Source: Pseudomonas sp. NC02
GTDB taxonomy: Bacteria > Pseudomonadota > Gammaproteobacteria > Pseudomonadales > Pseudomonadaceae
Length of the DNA: 64,000 nucleotides
Reading direction: 5' to 3'
NCBI RefSeq assembly: GCF_002874965.1
Contig: NZ_CP025624.1
Coordinates: 5,828,001-5,892,000, forward strand
The notes under the pieces: generated by a model
The model's input: only the letters and a program-made list of their open reading frames with translations
Database searches by the model: none
What the model was told of the DNA's origin: nothing
Made by a program: the position numbers and the translations under genes
Shown: positions 1-9,105 of the stretch, piece by piece
Layout: the number at the start of each line of letters is the position of its first letter
How positions within the stretch are numbered: position 1 is the stretch's first letter

Positions 1-627
1 CGCGGTCTCGGCCAGGTCGTGGGAAACCACGATACTGGTGATACCCAACGCATCATTGAGCAGGCGGATCAGGCGTACCAGCACCCCCATGGCAATCGGG
101 TCCTGGCCAACGAAAGGCTCGTCGTACATGAGAATCTGCGGGTCGAGGGCGATGGCACGCGCCAGGGCGACACGACGCTTCATGCCTCCGGACAACTCGT
201 CGGGCATCAAATCGATAGCACCGCGCAGCCCGACGGCCTGCAATTTCAGCAACACAATGTCACGAATCATTTCATCGGACAGCTGTGTATGCACCCGCAG
301 CGGGAACGCCACGTTTTCGAAAACATCGAGATCGGTAAACAACGCACCGCTCTGGAACAGGACGCCCATGTGTTTGCGGGCATCGAACAGGTCACTGCGC
401 GAAAGGGTCGGCAGGTTCTGGCCATTGACCCAGACTTCACCGGCGGAGGGGCGCAATTGCATGCCCATCAGGCGCAGCAGCGTAGTCTTGCCGCAGCCGG
501 AAGGCCCCATGATGCCCGTGACTTTGCCGCGGGGAATGCGAATATCCACATTATTGAAGATGCTGCGCGTACCGCGCTTGAAGGAAAGGCCCTTCAGCTC
601 GACCGCGTAGGCGTTATCGGCACTCAT
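1..627 (-). CDS. mlaF: MlaF (Ttg2A) phospholipid/lipid-asymmetry ABC transporter ATPase, 3' end outside window
   Basis: Cytoplasmic ATPase of the Mla system, which moves phospholipids between the outer-membrane and inner-membrane complexes to keep outer-membrane lipid asymmetry. The 209 visible codons start at ATG 625-627. Walker A GPSGCGKT is at residues 41-48, followed by the signature LSGGMKRR, Walker B ILMYDEP and the H-loop SHD. The reading frame runs off the left edge, so the C-terminus (roughly 55-60 residues in the family) is missing. The SELSGGMKRR-type signature and GQDPI after Walker B are typical of MlaF rather than other ABC ATPases. It is divergent from kdsD; the rest of the mla operon should lie to the left of the window. 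Confidence 0.9.
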   Translation of the reverse strand, partial: MSADNAYAVELKGLSFKRGTRSIFNNVDIRIPRGKVTGIMGPSGCGKTTLLRLMGMQLRPSAGEVWVNGQNLPTLSRSDLFDARKHMGVLFQSGALFTDLDVFENVAFPLRVHTQLSDEMIRDIVLLKLQAVGLRGAIDLMPDELSGGMKRRVALARAIALDPQILMYDEPFVGQDPIAMGVLVRLIRLLNDALGITSIVVSHDLAETA

Positions 628-840
628 CTAAACTCCTTGGGATGCAGCCTTTCACTCAGACACTTTGTTTTCGACAAATGCTTGCGCCGAATAGACAAAA
701 AGGCCGTGCGGACCGAACTGGCCGCGAACTATATCACTGCTGGTACAGCGCCCCCAAGGCCGGAACAGAGCTTGTTCAGAAACAGGACAGCTAAAAAATC
801 CTGGCTGAGGTTCAATCTCAACCACAGGTGGATTGAATAA

Positions 841-905
841 AGCCTGACGAACTTGTGTGAGGGAATTGATCATTACCGTTATAATCGCCGACTTTTCGTC
901 AGGCT
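841..905 (+). promoter_or_regulatory. kdsD promoter region: -10 TATAAT bracketed by an 11-bp perfect inverted repeat
   Basis: A consensus -10 hexamer TATAAT is at 880-885, 35 nt before the kdsD ATG. No convincing -35 lies 16-18 nt upstream; the nearest candidate, TTGTGT at 853-858, is 21 nt away. AGCCTGACGAA at 841-851 and its exact reverse complement at 895-905 flank the hexamer symmetrically. The arms could bind a dimeric regulator or fold in the DNA. That role is inference; the repeat is seen directly. Confidence 0.5.
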
Positions 906-919
906 ATACGATTTCAGAC

Positions 920-1894
920 ATGAGCCAATCCAGCGACCTTATTCAATCCGCACAACGCACCATCCGCCTCGAGCTTGAAGCCGTAGAAGGCTTGCTGGCC
1001 CATATCGACGCGGATTTCGTACGCGCCTGCGAGATGATTCTGGCCAGCAAGGGCCGCGTAGTGGTGGTCGGCATGGGCAAATCCGGGCATGTCGGCAACA
1101 AGATCGCCGCCACCCTGGCGAGCACCGGGACCACCGCGTTCTTCGTGCATCCGGCCGAAGCCAGCCACGGCGACATGGGCATGATCACCCGGGACGACAT
1201 CATCCTGGCACTGTCCAACTCCGGCACCACCAACGAAATCGTGACCCTGCTGCCGCTGATCAAGCGCCTGGGTATCCAGCTGATCAGCGTGACCGGCAAC
1301 CCGGACTCGACGCTGGCAAAAGCCGCCGAAGTGAATTTGAACGTGCACGTTGCCCACGAGGCCTGCCCGCTGAACCTGGCACCGACCTCCTCCACCACCG
1401 CCGCCCTGGTCATGGGCGATGCGCTGGCCGTGGCATTGCTGGAAGCCCGCGGGTTTACCGCCGAAGACTTCGCGTTTTCCCACCCGGGCGGCGCCCTTGG
1501 CCGTCGCCTGCTGCTGAAAGTGGAAAACGTCATGCACGCCGGCGACGAGCTGCCACAGGTGCCACGCGGCACCTTGCTGAAAGATGCCTTGATGGAAATG
1601 ACCCTCAAGCGCCTGGGCATGACCGTAATCCTGGAGTCCGACGGGCGGCTGGCCGGGGTCTTCACCGACGGCGACCTGCGCCGCACCCTGGACCGCAACC
1701 TCGACATCCAGACCGCCACCATCGACGAAGTCATGACGCCTCACGGCAAGACCGCACGCCCTGACATGCTCGCGGCCGAAGCACTGAAGATCATGGAAGA
1801 CCACAAGATCCTGGCGCTGGTGGTGGTCGACAGCGACGACCGTCCGGTTGGCGCCCTGAACATGCACGACTTGCTGCGTGCGGGAGTGATGTAA
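920..1894 (+). CDS. kdsD: D-arabinose 5-phosphate isomerase KdsD
   Basis: Interconverts ribulose 5-phosphate and arabinose 5-phosphate, the first step toward Kdo of the LPS inner core. The 324-residue protein has an N-terminal SIS sugar-isomerase domain (about residues 40-170: GMGKSGH, HPAEASHGDMG, SNSGTT, TSSTT) followed by two CBS domains (about 205-324), the standard KdsD architecture and length. An in-frame extension upstream to 857 is possible but unlikely, because ATG 920 matches the family N-terminus (MSQSSDLIQSAQ). It is the first gene of kdsD-kdsC-lptC-lptA-lptB; kdsC begins on the next base after the TAA. Confidence 0.95.
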   Translation: MSQSSDLIQSAQRTIRLELEAVEGLLAHIDADFVRACEMILASKGRVVVVGMGKSGHVGNKIAATLASTGTTAFFVHPAEASHGDMGMITRDDIILALSNSGTTNEIVTLLPLIKRLGIQLISVTGNPDSTLAKAAEVNLNVHVAHEACPLNLAPTSSTTAALVMGDALAVALLEARGFTAEDFAFSHPGGALGRRLLLKVENVMHAGDELPQVPRGTLLKDALMEMTLKRLGMTVILESDGRLAGVFTDGDLRRTLDRNLDIQTATIDEVMTPHGKTARPDMLAAEALKIMEDHKILALVVVDSDDRPVGALNMHDLLRAGVM

Positions 1895-2419
1895 ATGACC
1901 ACCGACCTGTTGCAACGGGGCAAGCACATCAAGCTGGCGATTTTCGACGTCGACGGCGTGCTGACGGATGGCCGCCTGTACTTTCTGGAAGACGGCAGCG
2001 AATTCAAGACGTTCAACACCCTCGACGGCCAGGGCATCAAGATGCTGATGGCGGCGGGCGTGCAAACCGGCATCATCAGCGGTCGCAAGACCCCGGTTGT
2101 GGAACGCCGCGCACAAAACCTGGGTATTCCTCACCTGTATCAGGGCCGCGAGGATAAACTGGTGGTTCTGGACGAGCTTCTTGGCCAACTCAACCTAAGC
2201 TATGAGCAGGTTGCGTACCTGGGTGACGATTTACCCGACCTGCCGGTGATTCGCCGGGTCGGCCTGGGCATGGCCGTGGCCAATGCGGCGGCGTTCGTTC
2301 GCGAACACGCCCATGGTGTAACCACCGCCCGCGGCGGCGAAGGCGCCGCCCGCGAGTTCTGCGAGTTGATTCTGCGCGCCCAAGGCAGCCTTGAAGCGGC
2401 CCACGCCGCCTACCTATAG
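1895..2419 (+). CDS. kdsC: 3-deoxy-D-manno-octulosonate 8-phosphate phosphatase KdsC
   Basis: HAD-superfamily phosphatase that dephosphorylates Kdo-8-P to Kdo in LPS core synthesis. The 174-residue protein has the nucleophile motif DVDGVLTDG near residues 18-26, the SGR(K) motif II region (GIISGRK), and motif III GDDLPDLP. It lacks a large cap domain, as expected for the tetrameric C0-type KdsC. Its ATG directly abuts the kdsD stop codon (TAAATG), which implies translational coupling. lptC starts 9 nt after its stop. Confidence 0.95.
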   Translation: MTTDLLQRGKHIKLAIFDVDGVLTDGRLYFLEDGSEFKTFNTLDGQGIKMLMAAGVQTGIISGRKTPVVERRAQNLGIPHLYQGREDKLVVLDELLGQLNLSYEQVAYLGDDLPDLPVIRRVGLGMAVANAAAFVREHAHGVTTARGGEGAAREFCELILRAQGSLEAAHAAYL

Positions 2420-2427
2420 AGCGTTTT

Positions 2428-3000
2428 ATGCTGAGTAAAAAGATTCGCAATTTCCTGATACTTGCAGTCATCGCCGCGGTTTTCCTCGCGGTCGGCTACT
2501 GGAATATCAGCCCGGAGCGCTTCCTCGACAAGCCGGTTGCACAGGTTGACGAGAGTGCTATCGACTATTACGCCATCAACGCCCACAGCATCCAGTACCT
2601 GCTCGATGGCAAGGTCCAGTATGAAATGACCTCCGACAAGGTCGAACACTTGAAGGCATCCGAGGTCACTTTGCTGACCAAGCCGGACATGAACCTGTAC
2701 CGCGGCGCCGAATTTCCTTGGCACGTCACCAGCGAGCGTGGCGAGGTCAACCCGGACGGCACCCAAGTGGAACTGATTGACTCGGTGCGGGTAGCCCGCA
2801 CTGACGCCAAGAACCGCGACACCATTATTACCAGCAGTCGCATGACCGTATTCCCACAGAAGCAATATGCGCAGACCGAGCAAGACGTTAGAATTGACGG
2901 CGCTGGCGGTGTATCGACTGGCAAGGGAATGAAAGCGTATTTGAAAGAAAGCAGGATACACCTGCTATCGAACGTAAGAGGACAGTATGAGGCTCGTTAA
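2428..3000 (+). CDS. lptC: LPS export system protein LptC
   Basis: Bitopic inner-membrane protein that takes LPS from LptB2FG and hands it to LptA. The 190-residue product has a single N-terminal transmembrane helix (about residues 9-26, FLILAVIAAVFLAVGYW) followed by a periplasmic beta-jellyroll domain containing YEMTSDKVEHL. Its stop overlaps the start of lptA by 14 bp, the usual lptC-lptA arrangement. Sequence is less conserved than that of its neighbours, but length, topology and position leave little doubt. Confidence 0.9.
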   Translation: MLSKKIRNFLILAVIAAVFLAVGYWNISPERFLDKPVAQVDESAIDYYAINAHSIQYLLDGKVQYEMTSDKVEHLKASEVTLLTKPDMNLYRGAEFPWHVTSERGEVNPDGTQVELIDSVRVARTDAKNRDTIITSSRMTVFPQKQYAQTEQDVRIDGAGGVSTGKGMKAYLKESRIHLLSNVRGQYEAR

Positions 3001-3559
3001 AACCCTCCCTATTTTGCTCGGCCTGGGCGCAGCACTGGGAAGCGTGAGCGCCTGGGCTCTGCCGAACGATAGCCAGCAACCGATCCACATTCAGGCTGAC
3101 GATGCGCAGCTGGATGACAAGCAAGGTATCGCGACCTACACGGGCAGCGTGATCATCACCCAGGGCTCGATGAAAGTGACGGGTAACACCGTGACACTGA
3201 CTCGTACCCCGGCAGGCGATATCGACGTGGTCACTTCGGTGGGCAACCTGGCGTATTTCGAACAACTGCAGAAAGTGGGCGACCCTACGCCGGTCAAAGG
3301 CTATGGCAAGACGATCCAGTACCACGCCCAGCAAAACCGCATCGTGCTGATCGACCAGGCCCGGGTCATCAATGACGGCAACACCACCGACGGCGAAAAA
3401 ATCGTCTACGACACGGTGAAGCAGATCGCCCAGGCCGGCCGTGCTACCGGCTCGAAAATCAGCACGCCGAAGCCGCGTATCGACATGGTTATCCAGCCGA
3501 AGCAGAAACCGGGCGCAGCCCAGCCGGCGCCGAAACCCGACGCGAAGAAGGCGAATTAA
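2987..3559 (+). CDS. lptA: Periplasmic LPS-transport protein LptA
   Basis: Forms the periplasmic beta-jellyroll bridge that carries LPS from LptC to LptD. The 190 residues begin with a Sec signal peptide (positive MRLVK, hydrophobic core, cleavage likely after Ala-Trp-Ala at residue 24), then the OstA-type repeats ([21 protein letters not shown] and [15 protein letters not shown] regions). The C-terminal tail is Lys/Pro/Ala rich ([15 protein letters not shown]) and probably disordered. It overlaps lptC by 14 bp and lptB by 1 bp (TAATG). Confidence 0.93.
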   Translation: MRLVKTLPILLGLGAALGSVSAWALPNDSQQPIHIQADDAQLDDKQGIATYTGSVIITQGSMKVTGNTVTLTRTPAGDIDVVTSVGNLAYFEQLQKVGDPTPVKGYGKTIQYHAQQNRIVLIDQARVINDGNTTDGEKIVYDTVKQIAQAGRATGSKISTPKPRIDMVIQPKQKPGAAQPAPKPDAKKAN

Positions 3560-4284
3560 TGGCAACCCTGAAAGCCCAGCATCTGGCCAAGGCTTATAAA
3601 AGCCGTCAAGTCGTGCGTGACGTCAGCCTGTCGATCGACAGCGGCCAGATCGTCGGCTTGCTCGGCCCCAACGGTGCCGGCAAGACCACCTGCTTCTACA
3701 TGATCGTCGGCCTGGTGCAGGCCGATCAAGGCCGCGTCCTGATCGACGACCTGGACGTGAGCCACCAGCCTATGCACGGCCGTGCGCAAGCGGGTATCGG
3801 CTATCTTCCCCAGGAAGCATCGATCTTCCGCAAACTGTCGGTTTCCGACAACATCATGGCCATCCTCGAGACCCGCAAGGAACTCGACCGCGCCGGGCGC
3901 AAGAAAGAGCTGGAAAGCCTGCTGCAGGAATTCCACATCAACCACATTCGCGACAACCTCGGCATGAGCCTTTCCGGCGGCGAGCGTCGTCGTGTGGAAA
4001 TCGCCCGCGCGCTGGCCACGGCGCCCAAGTTCATCCTGCTGGACGAACCTTTCGCCGGTGTCGACCCGATCTCGGTCGGCGACATCAAGCAGATCATCCA
4101 TCATCTCAAGGCCAAGGGCATCGGTGTATTGATCACCGACCACAACGTCCGTGAGACACTCGATATCTGCGAAACCGCCTACATCGTCAACGATGGACAG
4201 CTGATTGCCGAAGGTGACTCTGCCACTATCCTGGCCAACGAACTGGTCAAGGAAGTGTATCTGGGTCACGAGTTCCGCCTGTAA
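3559..4284 (+). CDS. lptB: LPS export ABC transporter ATPase LptB
   Basis: Cytoplasmic ATPase that powers extraction of LPS from the inner membrane with LptFG. The 241-residue protein has Walker A GPNGAGKT at residues 36-43, the Q-loop LPQEASIF, signature LSGGERRR, Walker [14 protein letters not shown] and the H-loop TDHN. Its ATG shares a base with the lptA stop codon. The run kdsD to lptB is compact enough to be one transcript. A hairpin-forming repeat and a separate promoter region precede rpoN downstream. Confidence 0.97.
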   Translation: MATLKAQHLAKAYKSRQVVRDVSLSIDSGQIVGLLGPNGAGKTTCFYMIVGLVQADQGRVLIDDLDVSHQPMHGRAQAGIGYLPQEASIFRKLSVSDNIMAILETRKELDRAGRKKELESLLQEFHINHIRDNLGMSLSGGERRRVEIARALATAPKFILLDEPFAGVDPISVGDIKQIIHHLKAKGIGVLITDHNVRETLDICETAYIVNDGQLIAEGDSATILANELVKEVYLGHEFRL

Positions 4285-4312
4285 ACACGGTGGTATCAGG
4301 CCATTCGCCATG

Positions 4313-4361
4313 GAGCGCGGTAGTCAATAAAAACCTCAGTATTTTTATTGTTACCGCGCTC
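4313..4361 (+). repeat. Interrupted inverted repeat between lptB and rpoN
   Basis: GAGCGCGGTA at 4313-4322 is the reverse complement of 4352-4361. A second inner block, CAATAAAAA at 4325-4333, pairs with TTTTTATTG at 4342-4350, leaving a short loop. The transcript could form a long hairpin, but no U-run follows it on the plus strand, so it is not a classical terminator. It could reduce read-through from lptB or be an operator for rpoN. Confidence 0.5.
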
Positions 4362-4381
4362 TAGGCAAAGCCCCCGATATC

Positions 4382-4397
4382 AGGCATATAATTTGCT
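4382..4397 (+). promoter_or_regulatory. Candidate sigma-54 (-24/-12) element overlapping a sigma-70 -10 hexamer upstream of rpoN
   Basis: The sequence AGGCATATAATTTGCT has GG at 4383-4384 and GC at 4395-4396, separated by exactly 10 nt, matching the TGGCAC-N5-TTGCW pattern of RpoN promoters. The same bases contain TATAAT at 4387-4392, a perfect vegetative -10. Bound RpoN holoenzyme would cover that -10, fitting negative autoregulation of rpoN, which is established for Pseudomonas putida. Its use here is inference. Confidence 0.45.
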
Positions 4398-4468
4398 TAT
4401 GTTTGGCGCTCACGCGCCCTGTCGTGGATGGCGCATTGCGCCGGCGAATAAGGTGTTAAGCCCCTGCC

Positions 4469-5962
4469 ATGAAACCATCGCTAGTCCTGAGAATGGGCCA
4501 GCAGCTGACGATGACACCGCAGCTGCAACAGGCCATCCGCCTGCTCCAATTGTCGACCCTGGACCTGCAACAGGAAATCCAGGAGGCCCTGGAGTCCAAT
4601 CCGATGCTCGAACGCCAGGAAGAAGGCGACGACTTCGATAATGCAGACCCGCTGGCCGACAACATCGAGCAAAAGCCCAACCCCGACGTACAGGAACCCT
4701 CCTACCAGGAAACCGCCCCCACGGTGGATAACCTTGAGGAAGGCGAATGGAACGAACGCATTCCCAACGAACTTCCCGTGGATACCGCCTGGGAAGACGT
4801 CTACCAGACCAGCGCCAGCAGCCTGCCCAGCAACGATGACGACGAGTGGGACTTCACCACCCGCACATCAGCCGGCGAGAGCCTGCAAAGCCATTTGCTC
4901 TGGCAGCTGAACCTGGCACCGATGTCCGATACCGATCGCCTGATCGCCGTGACCCTGATCGATTGCATCAACAACCAGGGCTACCTGGACGAGACCCTGG
5001 AGGAGATCCTCGAGGCGTTCGACCCGGAACTGGACATCGAACTGGACGAAATCGAAGCCGTCCTGCACCGCATCCAGCAATTCGAGCCGGCCGGCATCGG
5101 CGCCCGCAACCTCAGCGAGTGCCTGCTGCTGCAACTGCGCCAATTGCCGGCCAAGACGCCTTGGCTGAGCGAAGCGCAGCGCCTGGTCACCGACTATATC
5201 GACCTGCTGGGCAGCCGCGACTACAGCCAGTTGATGCGCCGCATGAAGCTCAAGGAAGATGACCTGCGCCAGATCATCGAGCTGGTGCAGAGCCTCAACC
5301 CACGCCCGGGCTCGCAGATCGAGTCCAGCGAAGCCGAATATGTCGTGCCCGACGTGATTGTGCGCAAGGACAACGAACGCTGGCTGGTGGAGCTGAACCA
5401 GGAATCGGTGCCGCGCCTGCGGGTCAATCCGCAATACGCAGGTTTTGTGCGCCGCGCCGACACCAGCGCCGATAACACCTTCATGCGTAACCAACTGCAG
5501 GAAGCCCGCTGGTTCATCAAGAGCCTGCAAAGCCGCAACGAAACCCTGATGAAAGTCGCCACCCAGATCGTCGAGCACCAGCGCGGCTTCCTGGAATACG
5601 GCGATGAAGCGATGAAGCCGCTGGTACTGCACGATATCGCCGAGGCGGTGGGCATGCACGAATCAACGATTTCCCGGGTGACCACGCAAAAATTCATGCA
5701 TACCCCACGGGGTATATATGAGCTGAAATACTTTTTCTCCAGCCACGTCAGCACCTCCGAAGGCGGCGAATGCTCGTCCACGGCGATCCGCGCGATCATC
5801 AAAAAACTGGTTGCCGCGGAAAATCAGAAAAAGCCGTTGAGTGACAGCAAGATCGCTGGTTTACTGGAGGCACAAGGCATTCAGGTCGCCCGTCGAACCG
5901 TCGCCAAGTACCGCGAGTCCCTAGGGATCGCGCCTTCCAGCGAGCGTAAGCGTTTGATGTGA
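4469..5962 (+). CDS. rpoN: RNA polymerase sigma-54 factor RpoN
   Basis: Alternative sigma factor for -24/-12 promoters of nitrogen, motility and carbon-use genes. The 497-residue protein shows region I at the N-terminus (Gln/Leu-rich, [20 protein letters not shown]), an acidic region II (about residues 45-130), the core-binding domain, a helix-turn-helix near residues 385-405, and the RpoN box [10 protein letters not shown] close to the C-terminus. Start ATG 4469 gives the conserved [13 protein letters not shown]. It heads the rpoN-hpf-ptsN-rapZ-ptsO cluster, in which later genes tune the nitrogen PTS. Confidence 0.98.
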   Translation: MKPSLVLRMGQQLTMTPQLQQAIRLLQLSTLDLQQEIQEALESNPMLERQEEGDDFDNADPLADNIEQKPNPDVQEPSYQETAPTVDNLEEGEWNERIPNELPVDTAWEDVYQTSASSLPSNDDDEWDFTTRTSAGESLQSHLLWQLNLAPMSDTDRLIAVTLIDCINNQGYLDETLEEILEAFDPELDIELDEIEAVLHRIQQFEPAGIGARNLSECLLLQLRQLPAKTPWLSEAQRLVTDYIDLLGSRDYSQLMRRMKLKEDDLRQIIELVQSLNPRPGSQIESSEAEYVVPDVIVRKDNERWLVELNQESVPRLRVNPQYAGFVRRADTSADNTFMRNQLQEARWFIKSLQSRNETLMKVATQIVEHQRGFLEYGDEAMKPLVLHDIAEAVGMHESTISRVTTQKFMHTPRGIYELKYFFSSHVSTSEGGECSSTAIRAIIKKLVAAENQKKPLSDSKIAGLLEAQGIQVARRTVAKYRESLGIAPSSERKRLM

Positions 5963-5985
5963 CGGGCGGGCCATAGCGTTCCAGT

Positions 5986-6005
5986 GGCGGGTATTCCTAC
6001 CCGCC
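5986..6005 (+). repeat. Intercistronic hairpin between rpoN and hpf
   Basis: GGCGGGTA at 5986-5993 pairs perfectly with TACCCGCC at 5998-6005 around a TTCC loop, 24 nt after the rpoN stop and 32 nt before hpf. Only a short GCTTT follows, so it is at most a weak terminator. It may partly uncouple rpoN from hpf or stabilise mRNA ends. Confidence 0.45.
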
Positions 6006-6037
6006 GCTTTATGCACTGGCAACGAAGGAGAAGCTGT

Positions 6038-6343
6038 ATGCAAGTCAACATCAGTGGACACCATGTAGAAGTCACCCCTCCATTGCGCGAATACGTCGAG
6101 CTGAAGCTGAAGAAGCTTGAGGGCCATTTCGACAAGATCACCAACGTTCAGGTCATCATGAAGGTCGACAAGCTTCAGCAGAAAATCGAAGCGACACTTC
6201 AGATACCCGGTGGCGAAGTGGTCGCCAATGCCGAACATGAAGACATGTATGCATCAATCGACTTGCTCACAGACAAGCTTGACCGCCAACTTAAAAAGCA
6301 TAAGGAAAAGCAGCAGAGCCTTCTTCAAGGCACTGGCCGCTAA
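6038..6343 (+). CDS. hpf: Ribosome hibernation promoting factor (short Hpf)
   Basis: Binds the small ribosomal subunit in slow growth and promotes inactive ribosome dimers. The 101-residue product (MQVNISGHHVEVTPPLREYV) covers only the S30AE/sigma-54-modulation domain, so it is the short Hpf form. ATG 6038 is preceded by AAGGAG with good spacing; a longer in-frame start upstream lacks this. Location directly after rpoN is the classical position that gave the family its old name, sigma-54 modulation protein. Confidence 0.95.
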   Translation: MQVNISGHHVEVTPPLREYVELKLKKLEGHFDKITNVQVIMKVDKLQQKIEATLQIPGGEVVANAEHEDMYASIDLLTDKLDRQLKKHKEKQQSLLQGTGR

Positions 6344-6355
6344 CACTCCCCACCC

Positions 6356-6820
6356 ATGATCCGACTTGAAACCATCCTGACCCCCGGCCGTTCCCTCGTG
6401 AACGTGCCGGGCGGCAGTAAAAAGCGCGCCCTAGAACAAATTGCCAACCTGATCGGCCGCGAAGTGCCCGAACTGGATACGCAAGCTGTGTACGAGGCCC
6501 TGATCGCCCGTGAAAAGCTCGGCTCCACCGGCTTTGGCAACGGCATCGCCATTCCTCACTGCCGCCTGCAAGGTTGTGAGTCTCCAGTCAGCGCCCTGCT
6601 GCACCTGGACGCCCCTATCGATTTCGACGCCATCGACGGCGCGCCGGTCGACCTGCTGTTCGTGCTGCTGGTCCCGCAAGCTGCCACCGATGCGCACCTG
6701 GAGCTGCTTCGGCAGATCGCCAGCATGCTCGACCGCAAGGACGTACGCGACAAACTGCGTAGTGCCTCAAGCAATGAGGCGCTCTACCAGGTTGTCCTGG
6801 ATGAACAAAACGGGCATTAA
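6356..6820 (+). CDS. ptsN: Nitrogen-PTS EIIA protein PtsN
   Basis: Regulatory phosphoacceptor EIIA-Ntr, end point of the PtsP-PtsO-PtsN phosphorelay, which affects carbon/nitrogen balance and potassium homeostasis. The 154-residue protein carries the phosphorylation site in [10 protein letters not shown], with His68. This residue number matches the known site of P. putida PtsN. It lies 12 nt after hpf and 2 nt before rapZ, so the cluster is probably co-transcribed. Confidence 0.96.
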   Translation: MIRLETILTPGRSLVNVPGGSKKRALEQIANLIGREVPELDTQAVYEALIAREKLGSTGFGNGIAIPHCRLQGCESPVSALLHLDAPIDFDAIDGAPVDLLFVLLVPQAATDAHLELLRQIASMLDRKDVRDKLRSASSNEALYQVVLDEQNGH

Positions 6821-6822
6821 TC

Positions 6823-7680
6823 ATGCGTTTGATCATCGTCAGCGGCCGTTCCGGCTCAGGTAAAAGCACGGCCCTCAATGTTCTCGAGGACAACGGCTTC
6901 TATTGCATCGACAACCTGCCCGCCGGCCTGCTACCGGAACTGGCGGAACGCGCGCTGATTCATACCGAGCTGGCGCAACCGCTGGTCGCCGTGTCGATCG
7001 ACGCCCGCAACCTGCCCAGCCACCTCACACGCTTTCCTGAACTGCTCGAAGAAGTGCGGGCCAAGCATATCCATTGCGATGTGCTGTACCTGGACGCCGA
7101 CGAAGAGACCCTGCTCAAGCGCTTCTCCGAAACCCGTCGCCGCCACCCGTTGAGCAGCCCTCATCGCTCCCTGGCCGAAGCCATCGAGGACGAGACCAAA
7201 CTGCTGGGGCCGATCATTGACCTGGCCGACCTCAAGATCAACACCACCAGCCTGAACCTGTATCAACTGCGGGATGCGATCAAGCTGCGTCTGCTGAACC
7301 AGCCGGAGCCGGGCACGGCGTTCCTTGTCGAGTCGTTCGGTTTCAAGCGCGGCATGCCGGTAGATGCCGACCTGGTGTTCGATGTGCGCTGCCTGCCCAA
7401 CCCGTACTGGAAGCCGGAACTGCGCGATCAGTCGGGGCTGGACCAACCTGTGGCCGAGTACCTGGCGGCGCAACCGGATGTCGAGGAAATGTACCAGGAC
7501 ATCTCCAGCTACCTGCTCAAATGGCTGCCGCGTTTTGCGGCCAGCAATCGGGCTTATGTCACCATCGCCATTGGCTGCACCGGCGGCCACCACCGATCCG
7601 TCTACCTGACCGAACGCCTGGGCAAGGTGCTGCAACAAACCCTCAAGAACGTCCAGGTTCGCCACCGCGACCTCAGCTGA
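6823..7680 (+). CDS. rapZ: RapZ/YvcJ-type nucleotide-binding protein
   Basis: P-loop protein that in enterobacteria binds the small RNA GlmZ and directs RNase E to it, controlling amino-sugar synthesis; the RNA partner in Pseudomonas is not evident here. The 285 residues contain Walker A GRSGSGKS at 8-15, the DNLP motif ([14 protein letters not shown]), [11 protein letters not shown], and the conserved C-terminal [10 protein letters not shown]. It begins 2 nt after ptsN and is followed by ptsO at 16 nt. Confidence 0.95.
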   Translation: MRLIIVSGRSGSGKSTALNVLEDNGFYCIDNLPAGLLPELAERALIHTELAQPLVAVSIDARNLPSHLTRFPELLEEVRAKHIHCDVLYLDADEETLLKRFSETRRRHPLSSPHRSLAEAIEDETKLLGPIIDLADLKINTTSLNLYQLRDAIKLRLLNQPEPGTAFLVESFGFKRGMPVDADLVFDVRCLPNPYWKPELRDQSGLDQPVAEYLAAQPDVEEMYQDISSYLLKWLPRFAASNRAYVTIAIGCTGGHHRSVYLTERLGKVLQQTLKNVQVRHRDLS

Positions 7681-7696
7681 AAGGAACACCCCCGCG

Positions 7697-7969
7697 ATGC
7701 CCGCTCTGGAAATTGAAATCATCAACAAGCTGGGCCTGCACGCCCGGGCCTCGGCCAAGTTCGTCGGCGTCGCCGGGCAGTTCCCTTGCCAGATCCGCGC
7801 CGGGCGCACCCCGGAATCCATGGTCGACGGCAAAAGCATCATGGCCATGATGATGCTGGCTGCGGGCAAGGGCACGAAGATTCATTTGAAGACCGAAGGC
7901 GAGCAAGAGCAGGAAGCGATGGATGCCCTGGTAGCGTTGATCAATAATTTCTTTGATGAGGGCGAGTAG
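7697..7969 (+). CDS. ptsO: NPr, HPr-like phosphocarrier of the nitrogen PTS
   Basis: Transfers phosphate from EI-Ntr (PtsP, not in this window) to PtsN. The 90-residue HPr-fold protein has the active site NKLGLHARAS with His15 and the regulatory-site region DGKSIMAMMML. It is the last gene of the rpoN cluster; the next gene, on the opposite strand, converges 20 nt away. Confidence 0.95.
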   Translation: MPALEIEIINKLGLHARASAKFVGVAGQFPCQIRAGRTPESMVDGKSIMAMMMLAAGKGTKIHLKTEGEQEQEAMDALVALINNFFDEGE

Positions 7970-7989
7970 GTAATCGCCCCTCCCCTGCG

Positions 7990-8991
7990 TCAGTTGGACA
8001 GCAGTTTGCCGTTGAACAGAATCTTCAACGTCTTGACCGTCAGTACGGCCAGGGCGATCGTCAGGAAAGCCAGGATCAGATAGGCAATCGCTTCCAGGAT
8101 CACGCCTCCTTTGGCATCGGCATATTTCAACGCAGCGTTGCTCAATGCCGCAATCGGAAAGCTGATTGCCCACCAGGCAGGAGAAAAAGGCGCGGCCTGA
8201 CGGAATACTTTGAATGCCAGCACCCCAAACAGGAACAGGCCAAAGTAGAAGAGCACGCTGGCAAAGTAGTCGACGCTGCCAAAGAAGTTGGTGTAAGCCA
8301 GAAAGCCGACTTCAAAGGGGGCGATAAGTATCATCAGCGAAGGTGTCATACCTTTGGCCATCACCGGCTCGTGAACCAGACGTGAAAAAATTCGCGTGAA
8401 GAACACCAGCGCAATCACACTCCCTACCGCCATCGCGAACAGATTGAACTCGTATGCCCACGCCATGGGCATGTGGGCACCTGTCACCGCGATGTCGAGC
8501 GCCGCCACCCCCGGGATCAGCCAGGCAGGCACCGCATATTGCGACTCCTGATTACCGGACAACAGTCGCGAGAGCACAATTGCCGCCAGGATCATGGTCA
8601 GCAGGCTACCCAACATCCAAAGCCCCTGGCTGATCAGGGTGCTAGCTGAACCTACGACTGCCGACAGCAGCAGCAACGCGATCGTCACCGTGCCAAAGAA
8701 ATTTCCTGATATCGGGTGATTGAACTCGGCTTTGACCGCCGCAGGGTATTTAACCCATTTGGTGAGATACCCCGCCACCAGTGCGATAAACACCAGAATG
8801 GCAAACCCACCAATGACCGCTCCGATCATTTGCGCGTAAGCCACATATTCACTGGCGGACTGCCAGGCCAGGCTCAGGCCGGCCAACCCCATCACGGCGC
8901 CAAACAAATTGATGGGAAGGTTCTTGATGGACCCCGACCGCTCGCTCGATTCGACAGCGAAGGGGGGAAGTGGCGCGTTACAGATGCTCAT
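7990..8991 (-). CDS. TDT/SLAC1-family anion channel or transporter
   Basis: Polytopic inner-membrane protein of 333 residues with about ten predicted transmembrane helices, resembling the tellurite-resistance/dicarboxylate (TehA/SLAC1) family. Supporting segments are PINLFGAVMGLAGLSLAW near the N-terminus and the repeated helical hairpins with GxxSP-like breaks. ATG 8989-8991 is chosen because GGAG lies 8 nt upstream; a GTG at 9018 is the only longer alternative. Substrate is unknown: the family covers anions, tellurite oxyanion response and C4-dicarboxylates. It is divergent from the GlxA-type regulator at 9106, which may control it. Confidence 0.8.
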   Translation of the reverse strand: MSICNAPLPPFAVESSERSGSIKNLPINLFGAVMGLAGLSLAWQSASEYVAYAQMIGAVIGGFAILVFIALVAGYLTKWVKYPAAVKAEFNHPISGNFFGTVTIALLLLSAVVGSASTLISQGLWMLGSLLTMILAAIVLSRLLSGNQESQYAVPAWLIPGVAALDIAVTGAHMPMAWAYEFNLFAMAVGSVIALVFFTRIFSRLVHEPVMAKGMTPSLMILIAPFEVGFLAYTNFFGSVDYFASVLFYFGLFLFGVLAFKVFRQAAPFSPAWWAISFPIAALSNAALKYADAKGGVILEAIAYLILAFLTIALAVLTVKTLKILFNGKLLSN

Positions 8992-9105
8992 GCGGGTCTC
9001 CGGTTGACGATAAAGCACGTGACGGACAGTGTCGCCTACCTCCCCTCTGTCCTATAGTGTCGCTTAACGACGATTTCAGCCATTTCCACTACGGAGACCG
9101 ACACC

